From contig CADBJW010000026.1 in assembly GCA_902795135.1 (NCBI GenBank), forward strand, positions 1 to 64,000: 64,000 nt of DNA. Direction: 5' to 3'. Position numbers and translations under genes: made by a program. Below the pieces are notes generated by a model. The model was not told the DNA's origin. It worked only from the letters and a program-made list of their open reading frames with translations, and made no database searches. Positions 32,016 through 39,892 of this stretch are shown piece after piece (position 1 is the first letter of the stretch; every line of letters starts with the position of its first letter). The DNA is from an uncultured Eubacteriales bacterium. Its GTDB lineage: Bacteria; Bacillota; Clostridia; Peptostreptococcales; Anaerovoracaceae.

Positions 32016-33377
32016 ATGAAAACAGGACGATACATCTACAAACTGGGAAGAGATGAGAAACTAACGCTGACTGAGCTTCAGCGTTTTTTAGCGCTTCACG
32101 ACAAGGAAGTCAACAAGAGGCTTCGGCCGCTTTGGCAGGCATACATGACAGACTACAAGATATTCCGTCAGGCAGCCAAACCAGACTGGAAGCCGGACAA
32201 CAGGATCGCAGTGAATTTTGCCAAGTACATCGTAGACACCATGAACGGATTCTTCCTGGGTGTCCCGATCAAGGTTCTGGCTGATGATGAAGCGGTAGCA
32301 GACTATATCGAATTCCTTGATGGCTACAACGATCAGGACGACAACAATGCGGAACTGTCGAAGCTGTGTGACATCTTTGGAAGAGGATATGAACTGTATT
32401 TCGTGGATGATGAGGCACAGATCGGGATCACTTACGTGTCGCCGATGGATGCATTCATGATATTCGATGACTCCATACTGGAACGGCCACGGTATTTCGT
32501 CAGGACCTACAGAGACAGACACAACGTGCTGCATGGTTCCATATCGGATGAAACGTCGGTCAGATACTTCAAGAGGAACCCTGCACTGCTGTGGGAAGGG
32601 GAAGACTGGCAGCCTCACGGCTTCAACGGAGTGCCGGCGACGGAATACAGAGAGAACGAAGAGGGCCTCGGCCTGTTCGAACCGGTCCTCTCGATGATCG
32701 ATGCATTCAACAAAGCGATTAGTGAAAAGGCGAATGATGTTGATTATTTTGCCGACGCATACCTGAAGATCCTGGGCGCGAAGCTGGACAACGACACCAT
32801 CAAGGACATCAGGAGCAACCGCATCATCAACTTCAAAGGCGAAGGCGTCGACAAGATGATCGTTGAATTCCTGCAGAAGCCTGACGGAGACACATCACAG
32901 GAGCACCTTATCGACAGACTCCAGCAGCTGATATTCCAGATCAGCATGGTAGCAAACCTGTCCGATGAAAACTTTGGTTCTGCAACGGGAGTCGCATTGA
33001 AGTACAAGCTGCAGGCCATGAGCAATCTGGCCAAAACGAAAGAGAGAAAATTCACATCCGGAATGAACCGGAGATACAAACTTATATTCTCGAACCCACA
33101 AAGCAGGATGACATCCGATGCATGGATCCCGCTGAAGTACCAGTTCACTCTGAATTATCCGAGCAATGATTTGGAAGAATCACAGATCGCAGGGAACCTT
33201 GCAGGGATCACCAGTAAGGAAACACAGCTGAAGACGCTGTCGGTTGTGGACAACGTCAAAGAAGAACTGGACCGTATTGAAGCGGAACAGGACAAAGACG
33301 GATACATGACAGACTATCCGACAAATCGCACCATTGAAGATCCTGATGAAGCGGGACAAGGCGAGGGAAATGAATGA
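32016..33377 (+). CDS. Portal protein (SPP1 gp6-like)
   Basis: About 453 residues from the ATG that follows GGAGGAATCTAGG. VNFAKYIVDTMNGFFLGVP and the following acidic loop, and the C-terminal region ending PDEAGQGEGNE, match SPP1-type portals. It forms the dodecameric DNA channel at one capsid vertex. Confidence 0.9.
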   Translation: MKTGRYIYKLGRDEKLTLTELQRFLALHDKEVNKRLRPLWQAYMTDYKIFRQAAKPDWKPDNRIAVNFAKYIVDTMNGFFLGVPIKVLADDEAVADYIEFLDGYNDQDDNNAELSKLCDIFGRGYELYFVDDEAQIGITYVSPMDAFMIFDDSILERPRYFVRTYRDRHNVLHGSISDETSVRYFKRNPALLWEGEDWQPHGFNGVPATEYRENEEGLGLFEPVLSMIDAFNKAISEKANDVDYFADAYLKILGAKLDNDTIKDIRSNRIINFKGEGVDKMIVEFLQKPDGDTSQEHLIDRLQQLIFQISMVANLSDENFGSATGVALKYKLQAMSNLAKTKERKFTSGMNRRYKLIFSNPQSRMTSDAWIPLKYQFTLNYPSNDLEESQIAGNLAGITSKETQLKTLSVVDNVKEELDRIEAEQDKDGYMTDYPTNRTIEDPDEAGQGEGNE

Positions 33378-33691
33378 GCTACTGGAGCGACAGACAGGAA
33401 AAACTGAACAAGGCTCTTGAGAAGGACGAAGAAAAGCTGAAGAAACGCCTGAACAGGATCTATGACGCCGAAGCAAGAAGACTTGAACGTCAGATAGCCG
33501 CCTATTACGAAATGTACGGCGAAGACAATGTGATTGATTACCGCAAGCTCCTTGAGGAGTTGCCTCCGGAAGACAAAAGACTTCTGATCGAGGATATCGA
33601 TGAATTCGTTAAGCGCTATCCGGATTATGCAGACCTTGTTCCGGTCAGAGAGTCCATCTACAAGCTGGACAGACTGGAAGGTCTGCAGTAG
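33374..33691 (+). CDS. MuF minor head protein, N-terminal piece ending at an amber codon
   Basis: 105 residues (MSYWSDRQEKLNKALEKDEE...), the helical start of SPP1 gp7-like minor head proteins, ending LDRLEGLQ then TAG at 33689-33691. The next gene continues in the same frame after TAG TCT, and the two halves together match one normal protein. So this is either a nonsense mutation or a read-through site. The portal gene overlaps by 4 bases. Confidence 0.8.
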   Translation: MSYWSDRQEKLNKALEKDEEKLKKRLNRIYDAEARRLERQIAAYYEMYGEDNVIDYRKLLEELPPEDKRLLIEDIDEFVKRYPDYADLVPVRESIYKLDRLEGLQ

Positions 33692-33694
33692 TCT

Positions 33695-34993
33695 GTGAAG
33701 ATGCAACAGCTTCGAATCGGAGCACAAGAGCAGGAAATGATTAAAGACCACCTGGTCAGAACCGCCTACAGAGGCGCCAATGCATCCGCGGAGGCAATGG
33801 GATTCGGATCTGCATTCTATTCGATGAATGAAGACATCATGAAAAAGTTCGTAGACGTGCCATGGGCCGATGGGGAATCCTTTTCCGACAAAATCTGGGC
33901 AAACAAAGAGAAACTGACAAACTATCTCAATAAGGACATCGCGCAGGGAATGGCCAGAGGAGACAGTTATGCGAATCTGACGAAGCAGATCATGGAACGG
34001 ATGGGGAAAGTCAGCCGAAATGACGCGTACCGGCTTATATACACCGAAGGGACCTACGTCATGGCAGAATCCTCGATCACACCATTTGAGGAGGATTTTG
34101 AATACTTCAAGGTATGTACCGTAGGAGACAACCGAGTGTGCAGCATCTGCAAAGGGCTGGAAGACGCGGAGCCGGTGCCGATCAGCAAACGCGTTCCGGG
34201 AGAGAACTTCCCGCCGCTGCATCCGTGGTGCCGGTGTACATTCACCATCGAGGTCGAGGACTGGGATGCCTGGATGGATGATTATGTTGCCAAGCACGGT
34301 CAGGCGGCAGCTGATGAAGCGGAACAGATTATGACATACCTTGAAAATAAAGATGGAACACTTCACCGAAGGAGTCTGCTGGTTAATGATGGAGAAGTAG
34401 ATATCGAAGAATTGCAACGCAGGATGGATTCTGTGATAGAAGCATTCAAAGAAGAGGGGATATCAGAAGATATCTTTAAGCAAGGGGCCAGAGATGATTC
34501 GTGGCAGTCGGCATCAAGACTCTTTTATTCATTGCAAGACGCGGCTTTGATACCGAGGTTTAACAAGGATGAACCAACGGTAATTGAACTGTTTAGAGGC
34601 GTATCTTCGGAGGAACATGTATCGCAGTTTAAGGCGGGACCTCTGTTTATAGGAAATGGAACATACGGATCTGGATCGTACTTTACGCCGAAAAGAGAAA
34701 TGGCACTAAAATCCTTTGCAGGAGATGATAAGGCGAATCTCATTTCGGTGGGTTTATGTGAATCTGCAAGAGTGGTAAAATATAGTGAGTTGTGGGATAT
34801 CAGGCAGAAGTTGGGCGATAAAATTAAAGACACGCATGGCATTCTCGAAGATGATGGTCGATTTGCTTCAATTCTCGGATATGATGCAATCCATACCCCT
34901 GTAAATACGTACGTGGTTCTTAACCGAGGAAAGGTTGTGATGAAAAATGAAAAAAATTCTGGACGTGGACACGTTAAGAGATCCGGACGCTGA
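33695..34993 (+). CDS. MuF domain fused to ADP-ribosyltransferase-like toxin domain
   Basis: 432 residues from GTG. Residues about 60-190 hold the Mu-F head domain, with VCSICKGLEDAEPVP and FPPLHPWCRCTF. Residues about 300-425 (VIELFRGVSSEE, GNGTYGSGSYFTPKREMALKSFA, YVVLNRG) resemble ADP-ribosyltransferase exotoxins. This is the known design of temperate-phage MuF polymorphic toxins. It is in frame with the preceding 105-residue piece across an amber codon. Base composition drops in the toxin part (34330-34990), which suggests separate acquisition. Confidence 0.78.
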   Translation: MKMQQLRIGAQEQEMIKDHLVRTAYRGANASAEAMGFGSAFYSMNEDIMKKFVDVPWADGESFSDKIWANKEKLTNYLNKDIAQGMARGDSYANLTKQIMERMGKVSRNDAYRLIYTEGTYVMAESSITPFEEDFEYFKVCTVGDNRVCSICKGLEDAEPVPISKRVPGENFPPLHPWCRCTFTIEVEDWDAWMDDYVAKHGQAAADEAEQIMTYLENKDGTLHRRSLLVNDGEVDIEELQRRMDSVIEAFKEEGISEDIFKQGARDDSWQSASRLFYSLQDAALIPRFNKDEPTVIELFRGVSSEEHVSQFKAGPLFIGNGTYGSGSYFTPKREMALKSFAGDDKANLISVGLCESARVVKYSELWDIRQKLGDKIKDTHGILEDDGRFASILGYDAIHTPVNTYVVLNRGKVVMKNEKNSGRGHVKRSGR

Positions 34994-35158
34994 CTGGAGT
35001 AGAGCAAAAGGTCATATAGGATACAATCCAACACATGAAGAAAAGATCATTTTGCAAAAAAGGCGAAAGACTTCAGTGAATTAACCCCAAGACTACAAAA
35101 GTATGTAAAAGAATCTATAGACCATTATAATCAAACAGGCAAGTGGTTTGGACAGTGA
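34947..35158 (+). pseudogene. Frameshifted possible immunity gene of the MuF toxin
   Basis: A frame opens at 34947 (MKKILDVDTLRDPDADWSRA) and stops at 35084 after 45 residues. A -1 shift at the A6 run near 35054 continues into FSELTPRLQKYVKESIDHYN, ending at 35158. Together they give a normal-looking protein of about 70 residues directly after the toxin, where immunity genes sit. Confidence 0.5.
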
Positions 35159-35172
35159 CAAGGAGGAAAACA

Positions 35173-35544
35173 ATGGCGAAGAATGATATGGAAGTTATCG
35201 TGTACAAGATTTTGTCATACCTTTATGAATGCATGAAAAACGGAACAACTCCAGAAATGGAGGACATGTGCCACAAATGCAAGTTGTTCAGAATCCCTAG
35301 AAACTACTGGCTCATGATAATGAAGGGTTTGATTGATTCTGACTACATAACTGGTTTCAATGTTTTGCAAACCAAAGACGGACCCTACATTCTGATGTTG
35401 GACAATGTAGGTATCACGCTAAAAGGCAGAGAATACCTGTGCGAGAACAGCAGGATGAAAGAAGCGGCGGAAGTATGTGGAGCTGCATTCAAAATTGTTC
35501 TTGAGTCAGTGATAGCTGCGCTCCTTGAATCGCAGAGAGCATAA
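35173..35544 (+). CDS. YjcQ-family protein
   Basis: 123 residues. MAKNDMEVIVYKILSYLYECMKNG and GITLKGREYL are the winged-helix-like YjcQ family common in phages and their hosts. AAGGAGGAAAACA precedes the ATG. Function unknown. It sits as an insertion in the head operon together with the toxin. Confidence 0.82.
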   Translation: MAKNDMEVIVYKILSYLYECMKNGTTPEMEDMCHKCKLFRIPRNYWLMIMKGLIDSDYITGFNVLQTKDGPYILMLDNVGITLKGREYLCENSRMKEAAEVCGAAFKIVLESVIAALLESQRA

Positions 35545-35549
35545 CAAGA

Positions 35550-35585
35550 GACGGTTGAGCACCTGAAGCGGGTGTTTTTTTATTG
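35550..35585 (+). terminator. Small hairpin terminator in the head operon
   Basis: CACC-TGAAGCG-GGTG followed by a T run; the loop carries the TGAAGCGG motif (35564). May end a toxin/yjcQ cargo unit. Confidence 0.5.
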
Positions 35586-35593
35586 GAGGGAAC

Positions 35594-35926
35594 ATGAAAA
35601 TAAACATACTCGGGACAGAATACACAGTAGACATCACACCAGCGAGTGAAGACCCACGGCTTACAGACATTAACGATGGATACACCGATACTACAGAGAA
35701 GGTTTGCGTTATCGATGATATGTCAGAAGCAGAAAAGGACATATGCTCAAAAGGAGATTTGAAGAAATACCGCAAGCAGGTGGTCAGGCACGAGCTGCTG
35801 CATGCATTCCTGTTTGAATCAGGGCTGGATGTAAACAGCTGGGCCGGGAACGAAGAAATGATAGACTGGTTCGCAATCCAGTTCCCGAAGATCACAAAGG
35901 CATTCGATGAAGCGGATTGTATGTAG
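35594..35926 (+). CDS. Small phage metallopeptidase-like protein
   Basis: 110 residues. VVRHELLHAFLFESGL carries HExxH, and NEEMIDWFAIQFPKI follows as in ImmA/phage peptidase-like families. GGAGGGAAC precedes the ATG. Second HExxH protein of the prophage. Substrate unknown. Confidence 0.72.
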   Translation: MKINILGTEYTVDITPASEDPRLTDINDGYTDTTEKVCVIDDMSEAEKDICSKGDLKKYRKQVVRHELLHAFLFESGLDVNSWAGNEEMIDWFAIQFPKITKAFDEADCM

Positions 35927-35934
35927 GAGGAATC

Positions 35935-36252
35935 ATGATCGAACTGAGAGATAAAAGCTTTGATGGATTTATTGCGAAAGGAACGTCCTTGATCATGTTC
36001 GGCACATGCTGGTGCCAGGCATGTATTCTGGGAGCGAAGAGATTGGAAAAGTTCCGGCAGAAAAATCACATCAAGGTCGCGAAGGTGGACCTGCAGATGT
36101 GTCCGGAAGTTATGAAGCGGTACTTATGCGCAAAGGTGCCGTTTTTTATATTGTTCCGTGACGGTGAGGTCATAGCCCGCCATCAGGGAAATGATATCAG
36201 AGGATTCGAAAAATATCTGAAAGGAGGCAGGAATGATCCGGATCCACCATGA
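35935..36252 (+). CDS. Thioredoxin-like protein
   Basis: 105 residues. GTCWCQACILGAKRLEKF carries a CxxC redox site (WCQAC) followed by KVDLQMCPEVMKRYLCAKVPFFILFRDGEV, including the cis-Pro (KVPFF). Phage-encoded thioredoxins between head genes may help fold Cys proteins or alter host redox. TAGGAGGAATC precedes the ATG. Confidence 0.85.
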   Translation: MIELRDKSFDGFIAKGTSLIMFGTCWCQACILGAKRLEKFRQKNHIKVAKVDLQMCPEVMKRYLCAKVPFFILFRDGEVIARHQGNDIRGFEKYLKGGRNDPDPP

Positions 36253-36535
36253 TCATAACGGGATCACGATCGTAGGCCATGCAGCCTATGCGGAAAGCGG
36301 AAAGGACATCGTGTGTGCAGGGGTTACAGCTCTGGTCGAGCAGCTTATACTGTCGATCGAGAAGCTGACACCAAACACACCGGTGTACAAGATGGAACCC
36401 GGATATGTAAACGTTCAAGTAGGCAGTCCGACGGAAGAAACAAAACTTCTGGTCGACTGCTTTTTCATTGGTGCGGAGAACATCGAAGAGCAGTTTCCGG
36501 ACCATGTAAGAGTGACCAGGCGTGAGCGTCGATAA
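36233..36535 (+). CDS. prp: Prp-family cysteine protease (phage prohead protease)
   Basis: 100 residues. GHAAYAESGKDIVCAGVTAL carries the catalytic His and Cys of the YsxB/Prp family. In hosts Prp trims the N-terminus of ribosomal protein L27 after an LxFFA-type motif, and in some staphylococcal phages it processes scaffold and capsid. Here it lies immediately before scaffold and capsid, both of which carry LQLFA near their start. Overlaps the thioredoxin gene by 20 bases. Confidence 0.88.
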   Translation: MIRIHHDHNGITIVGHAAYAESGKDIVCAGVTALVEQLILSIEKLTPNTPVYKMEPGYVNVQVGSPTEETKLLVDCFFIGAENIEEQFPDHVRVTRRERR

Positions 36536-36614
36536 ACCTTACGGAAGAGCCAGGCGTGGAAGCTATAAGCTACGTGGAGTTAAGCACTACAACTATAAAA
36601 TGTGGAGGTACAAA

Positions 36615-37247
36615 ATGATCAATAAAAGATTTCAGAACTGGTTACAGCTTTTTGCAGACGACCCGGCAGGCGGAACGGATCCTGCAGCAGGAGGAACAGA
36701 TCCGGCAGGAACAGATCCTGCAGGTGGCACTGATCCTTCCGGTGATCCTGATCCGAAGAAGCGGCCGAAATACTCGGAGGAGGACATCGACAAAATCATC
36801 GGAAAGAAATTCGCCAAATGGCAGGCAGAACAGGAGAAGAAGATAAAAGCTGCAGAGGACAAAGCAAAGCTGTCTGCAGAGGAACTGGCTGCCGCTGAGA
36901 AGAAGGAACTCGAAGACAAGGTTGCAGAATATGAAGCGAAAGAGAAACTCGCTAATAACAGAAATCTTGCCCGCCAGACGCTGGCCAAAGCAGACATCAC
37001 TGTTCCGGACGAGTTGCTCGTTGCCATTGTATCAGACGAGGAGGATGCGACGCAGGAAGCAGCGGACGCATTCGTGAAGCTGTTCAAGGCAGAAGTAGCC
37101 AAAGCAGTCGGCGATAAACTTAAAGGAGGGACACCGAAAGGCGGATCCGGCGGAGCAAAGACGCTGACCAAGAAAGAAATCATGGCGATCAAGAATCCTG
37201 CAGAGAGGCAGAAACTGATCGCTGAGAACATCGAATTATTTCAGTAA
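36615..37247 (+). CDS. Capsid scaffolding protein
   Basis: 210 residues from the ATG after TGTGGAGGTACAAA. N-terminus MINKRFQNWLQLFADDPAG has the Prp target LQLFA; a Gly/Thr/Asp/Pro repeat (GGTDPAAGGTDPAGTDPAGG) follows, then a charged helical core and a C-terminus ending AENIELFQ. A GTG frame from 36522 is open but lacks a ribosome site. Confidence 0.85.
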   Translation: MINKRFQNWLQLFADDPAGGTDPAAGGTDPAGTDPAGGTDPSGDPDPKKRPKYSEEDIDKIIGKKFAKWQAEQEKKIKAAEDKAKLSAEELAAAEKKELEDKVAEYEAKEKLANNRNLARQTLAKADITVPDELLVAIVSDEEDATQEAADAFVKLFKAEVAKAVGDKLKGGTPKGGSGGAKTLTKKEIMAIKNPAERQKLIAENIELFQ

Positions 37248-37258
37248 AGGAGAAAAAA

Positions 37259-38170
37259 ATGAGAAACGATAAATTACAGCTGTTCGCAGCACCACAGAAC
37301 ATGACAGGGAAAACACAGATCGCTACCGCAGCAAGAGAGATCGACTTCGTATCAAGCTTTTCAAGAGATCTGCAGGCGCTTCTGGACATTCTGAGCATTT
37401 CCAACATGATCAAGAAGGAAAACGGAACTAAGCTGAAGAAGAAGGTGGTAAGCGGAACACTGCAGTCCGGTTCCGTAGACGAAGGGGATGAGATCCCTTA
37501 CAGCAGGTATGCGGTAACAGAGACGGATGCCGGATCCATCTCGATCAAAAAGTATAAGAAGGGCGTATCCATTGAAGCAATCGCAGAAAAGGGTTATGCA
37601 GCTGCAGTACAGGCCACGGACGATGAACTCAAGGCAGATCTGCAGGATGTCATCGTGGAGGATTTCTACGGACAGCTCGCAAACGGAACACTGACCGCGA
37701 CGGTCGGAACGTTCCAGGCAGGCGTTGCAAAGGCAATTGGCTCGGTCAAGAATAAGTTCAAGAGGATGCATAAAGCAGCGACAGGCGTTGCGGTATTCGT
37801 GAACGTCCTTGACGCCTATGACTATCTGGGAGTTGCTCAGATCACAGTTCAGACTGCGTTCGGCCTGGATTATATCGAGAACTTCATGGGCGCGGATGTA
37901 GTATTCCTTTGTCCAGACACACTGGTAGACAGCAACAAAGTCTATGCGACCCCGTTCAATAACCTGAACTGCTACTACGTAGATCCTGGTGATTCAGAAT
38001 TCGCACAGGCAGGACTGGAATACACCACAGACGCGGAAACATGCTTCATCGGATTCCATACTCAGGGCAATTACGACAGAGCAATCTCTGACTGCTATGC
38101 CCTGATGGGAGTATGCCTGTTCGCAGAGTTCGTTGACGGAATCGCCAAGGTGACTGTAAACCCCCAGTAG
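37259..38170 (+). CDS. Major capsid protein
   Basis: 303 residues in the zero frame. N-terminus MRNDKLQLFAAPQNMTGK again carries LQLFA, so cleavage would leave about 293 residues. The central part (GDEIPYSRYAVTETDAGSISIKKYKKGVSIE in parts) fits an HK97-fold capsid. AAAGGAGAAAAAA precedes the ATG. Its stop TAG at 38168 is preceded by a -1 frameshift site that would append an Ig-like domain. Confidence 0.9.
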   Translation: MRNDKLQLFAAPQNMTGKTQIATAAREIDFVSSFSRDLQALLDILSISNMIKKENGTKLKKKVVSGTLQSGSVDEGDEIPYSRYAVTETDAGSISIKKYKKGVSIEAIAEKGYAAAVQATDDELKADLQDVIVEDFYGQLANGTLTATVGTFQAGVAKAIGSVKNKFKRMHKAATGVAVFVNVLDAYDYLGVAQITVQTAFGLDYIENFMGADVVFLCPDTLVDSNKVYATPFNNLNCYYVDPGDSEFAQAGLEYTTDAETCFIGFHTQGNYDRAISDCYALMGVCLFAEFVDGIAKVTVNPQ

Positions 38171-38198
38171 CCCGTCTATCTAGCCTGAAGATAGGCGG
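38158..38198 (+). promoter_or_regulatory. -1 programmed frameshift signal at the end of the capsid gene
   Basis: Slippery heptamer A AAC CCC (38158-38164, in the zero frame), a 7-nt spacer that includes the TAG stop, and a 10-bp hairpin CCGTCTATCT (38172-38181) / AGATAGGCGG (38189-38198) with a 7-nt loop. All three parts have the classic arrangement. Confidence 0.8.
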
Positions 38199-38454
38199 AG
38201 GAACAGTTGATTTCGGAACAGGCACTACAGCTACATTCACGACAACCAATGCAAGCAACAAGGTAGTGGCTGAAGCCGAAAACCCAGGCGACACGATTGC
38301 CATTACCCTGAATGACGTAGCATTCGAGAATGGCAGCACAGCGACATGGACAGGAGAAGGGGAAACGGATGAACTGGAGATCACAGTCACCGACGAACTG
38401 GACAGCTCCATCACGCAGACGTATACAGTTAGCATCACTGTCGAAGAAGAGTAG
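38164..38454 (+). CDS. Ig-like C-terminal extension of the capsid protein (-1 frame)
   Basis: 96 residues reached only by the -1 shift; no ATG and no ribosome site of its own. Sequence is beta-rich (TVDFGTGTTATFTTTNASNK, GDTIAITLNDVAFENGSTAT, YTVSITVEEE) and looks like an Ig/BIG-type surface domain. A minority of capsid subunits would display it, as in other tailed phages with frameshifted Ig decorations. Confidence 0.75.
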   Translation, partial: PVARLSSLKIGGGTVDFGTGTTATFTTTNASNKVVAEAENPGDTIAITLNDVAFENGSTATWTGEGETDELEITVTDELDSSITQTYTVSITVEEE

Positions 38455-38471
38455 CAAGAGGAGGGCGCATC

Positions 38472-38810
38472 ATGACGATTCTGGAAAGGGTCCGGCTTAG
38501 GATCCCGGATACGGATGAAGCACCGGATACACAGCTGCAGAACTACATAGACACGATCACAGCACGTCTCTGTCTCCGCCTGGGGGCAGAGACGCTTCCT
38601 TCAGTTTTTGAAACGATCTGCGCAGACGCAACCGTCAAGATGTGGCGTCGGACCTATTATGAAGGGATATCCTCAGAAGGGTCAGCCAATATCACTACAT
38701 CATTCGTTGAAGATATTCTGGCTGAATATGAAGGAGAGATCCAGGATTACAGGTCAGATCATGCAGATGACGAGGAGTCCACGCAGACGAGGGTGGTGAG
38801 TTTCATATGA
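38472..38810 (+). CDS. Head-tail connector protein
   Basis: 112 residues. ILERVRLRIPDTDEAPDTQLQNYIDTI and FETICADATVKMWRR match gp6/YqbG-type connectors that sit under the portal. Followed by a 4-base overlap with the next gene. Confidence 0.82.
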   Translation: MTILERVRLRIPDTDEAPDTQLQNYIDTITARLCLRLGAETLPSVFETICADATVKMWRRTYYEGISSEGSANITTSFVEDILAEYEGEIQDYRSDHADDEESTQTRVVSFI

Positions 38811-39118
38811 TCTGGAAAAAGTGCATCCTGAAAGCGCTGCGTTCTGAAGGAACAGACGAATTAGGTAATCCGGTGTTATCAGAATGGGAAACCGTGGCAC
38901 AACTGCCGGCCAGAGAAACTCCATGGACAGACGAACAGATCTCGCTTGAGGGCAGAGAAGTCACCAAAAGCGAACAGCGTTTTATACTGCCGGTCACCGG
39001 CAGGCTGCTTCCGGAGTTTCAAAGAGCTGTGATAGATGATATTCCATATGACATTACGCAGGTAATTGAACTGGATCCAAGGTGGACAGTGATACAGGGA
39101 AAGGTGCTGAAGAGATGA
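38807..39118 (+). CDS. Head closure / head-tail adaptor protein
   Basis: 103 residues, a small beta-barrel-like protein (EWETVAQLPARETPWTDEQISLEG, GKVLKR end) in the position of SPP1 gp16. Overlaps both neighbours by 4 bases. Confidence 0.75.
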   Translation: MIWKKCILKALRSEGTDELGNPVLSEWETVAQLPARETPWTDEQISLEGREVTKSEQRFILPVTGRLLPEFQRAVIDDIPYDITQVIELDPRWTVIQGKVLKR

Positions 39119-39450
39119 AGATCACCGTAGAAGATGTGAACGGGCTTAGGGAGGAACTGAAGCGGCTTGCGAAGCTGGAGCTTGAAGCGGTCACAAAGAA
39201 ATCACTGACACAGATGCTGAACAGGGCACGTCAGGGAGGAACGCCGGTAGACAGCGGAGAACTGCGACTGAGCAGTGCCATATCCATGGATGAGATGGGA
39301 TATGGAAAAGAGTATGCGGCCCATGTTGAATATGGTCACAGGACGCGAGGAGGCGGCTGGGTGGCCGGACAGTACTTCCTGAAGAAGAACGTTGAGACTC
39401 AGGGACCGATATTCGAAGAGGATGTGCTGAAGAGAATCAGAAAGATTTAG
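39115..39450 (+). CDS. HK97 gp10-like tail completion protein
   Basis: 111 residues from the ATG within the previous stop. GTPVDSGELRLSS and EYAAHVEYGHRTRGGGWVAGQYFLKKNVE are the signature of the gp10 family (P2 gpS-like region, 'VEYG' motif). Confidence 0.85.
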   Translation: MKITVEDVNGLREELKRLAKLELEAVTKKSLTQMLNRARQGGTPVDSGELRLSSAISMDEMGYGKEYAAHVEYGHRTRGGGWVAGQYFLKKNVETQGPIFEEDVLKRIRKI

Positions 39451-39459
39451 GAGGTAATT

Positions 39460-39879
39460 ATGGCACTCATACAGCTTGGACTGGTTGATCTTATAGCAGC
39501 AGTCCAGACACTTGTTGAAGAAAAAACAGGATTGAGATGTTATGACGCAGTACCGCAGAATGCAGAAAGCCCGTTTTATTTTGCGGAGGTCGTTGGGAAA
39601 CGCCCGGACAACAGCAAAACGATGTTCAGAGACGTTTTTACAATATACATCCATGTAATTGCTCCACCGGATGAGTTTGGCTCGTCAAAAGCGGTATATG
39701 AGCTTATACAAAAGCTGGATGAAGCCCTCACAGAGGAGATAACACTTCCTGATGAATTCTGGCTCATCTGGCAGAAGAACAGCGGCCTGCAGGTGATCAA
39801 AACAGACGAAACGGAAGAAAAGCACGCCGTATGTTCGTTTGAGTTCTGCATAAGCTATGGTTTCAAAGTGAAAATATAG
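39460..39879 (+). CDS. Tail terminator-like protein
   Basis: 139 residues. Position between gp10 and the major tail protein, length and the pattern CYDAVPQNAESPFYFAEVVG fit tail-terminator / gp11-like proteins (DUF5072-like). GGAGGTAATT precedes the ATG. Confidence 0.7.
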   Translation: MALIQLGLVDLIAAVQTLVEEKTGLRCYDAVPQNAESPFYFAEVVGKRPDNSKTMFRDVFTIYIHVIAPPDEFGSSKAVYELIQKLDEALTEEITLPDEFWLIWQKNSGLQVIKTDETEEKHAVCSFEFCISYGFKVKI

Positions 39880-39892
39880 AAAGGGAAAGGAC

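Noticed and set aside
34947-35158. Programmed -1 frameshift at the A6 run in the immunity-like gene
   Set aside because: In the zero frame the heptamer is A AAA AGG, not a standard slippery site, and no hairpin follows. A simple indel is more likely.
36522-36615. GTG start at 36522 giving a longer scaffold protein
   Set aside because: No ribosome site precedes it, whereas ATG 36615 has GGAGG and places LQLFA near the N-terminus as in the capsid.
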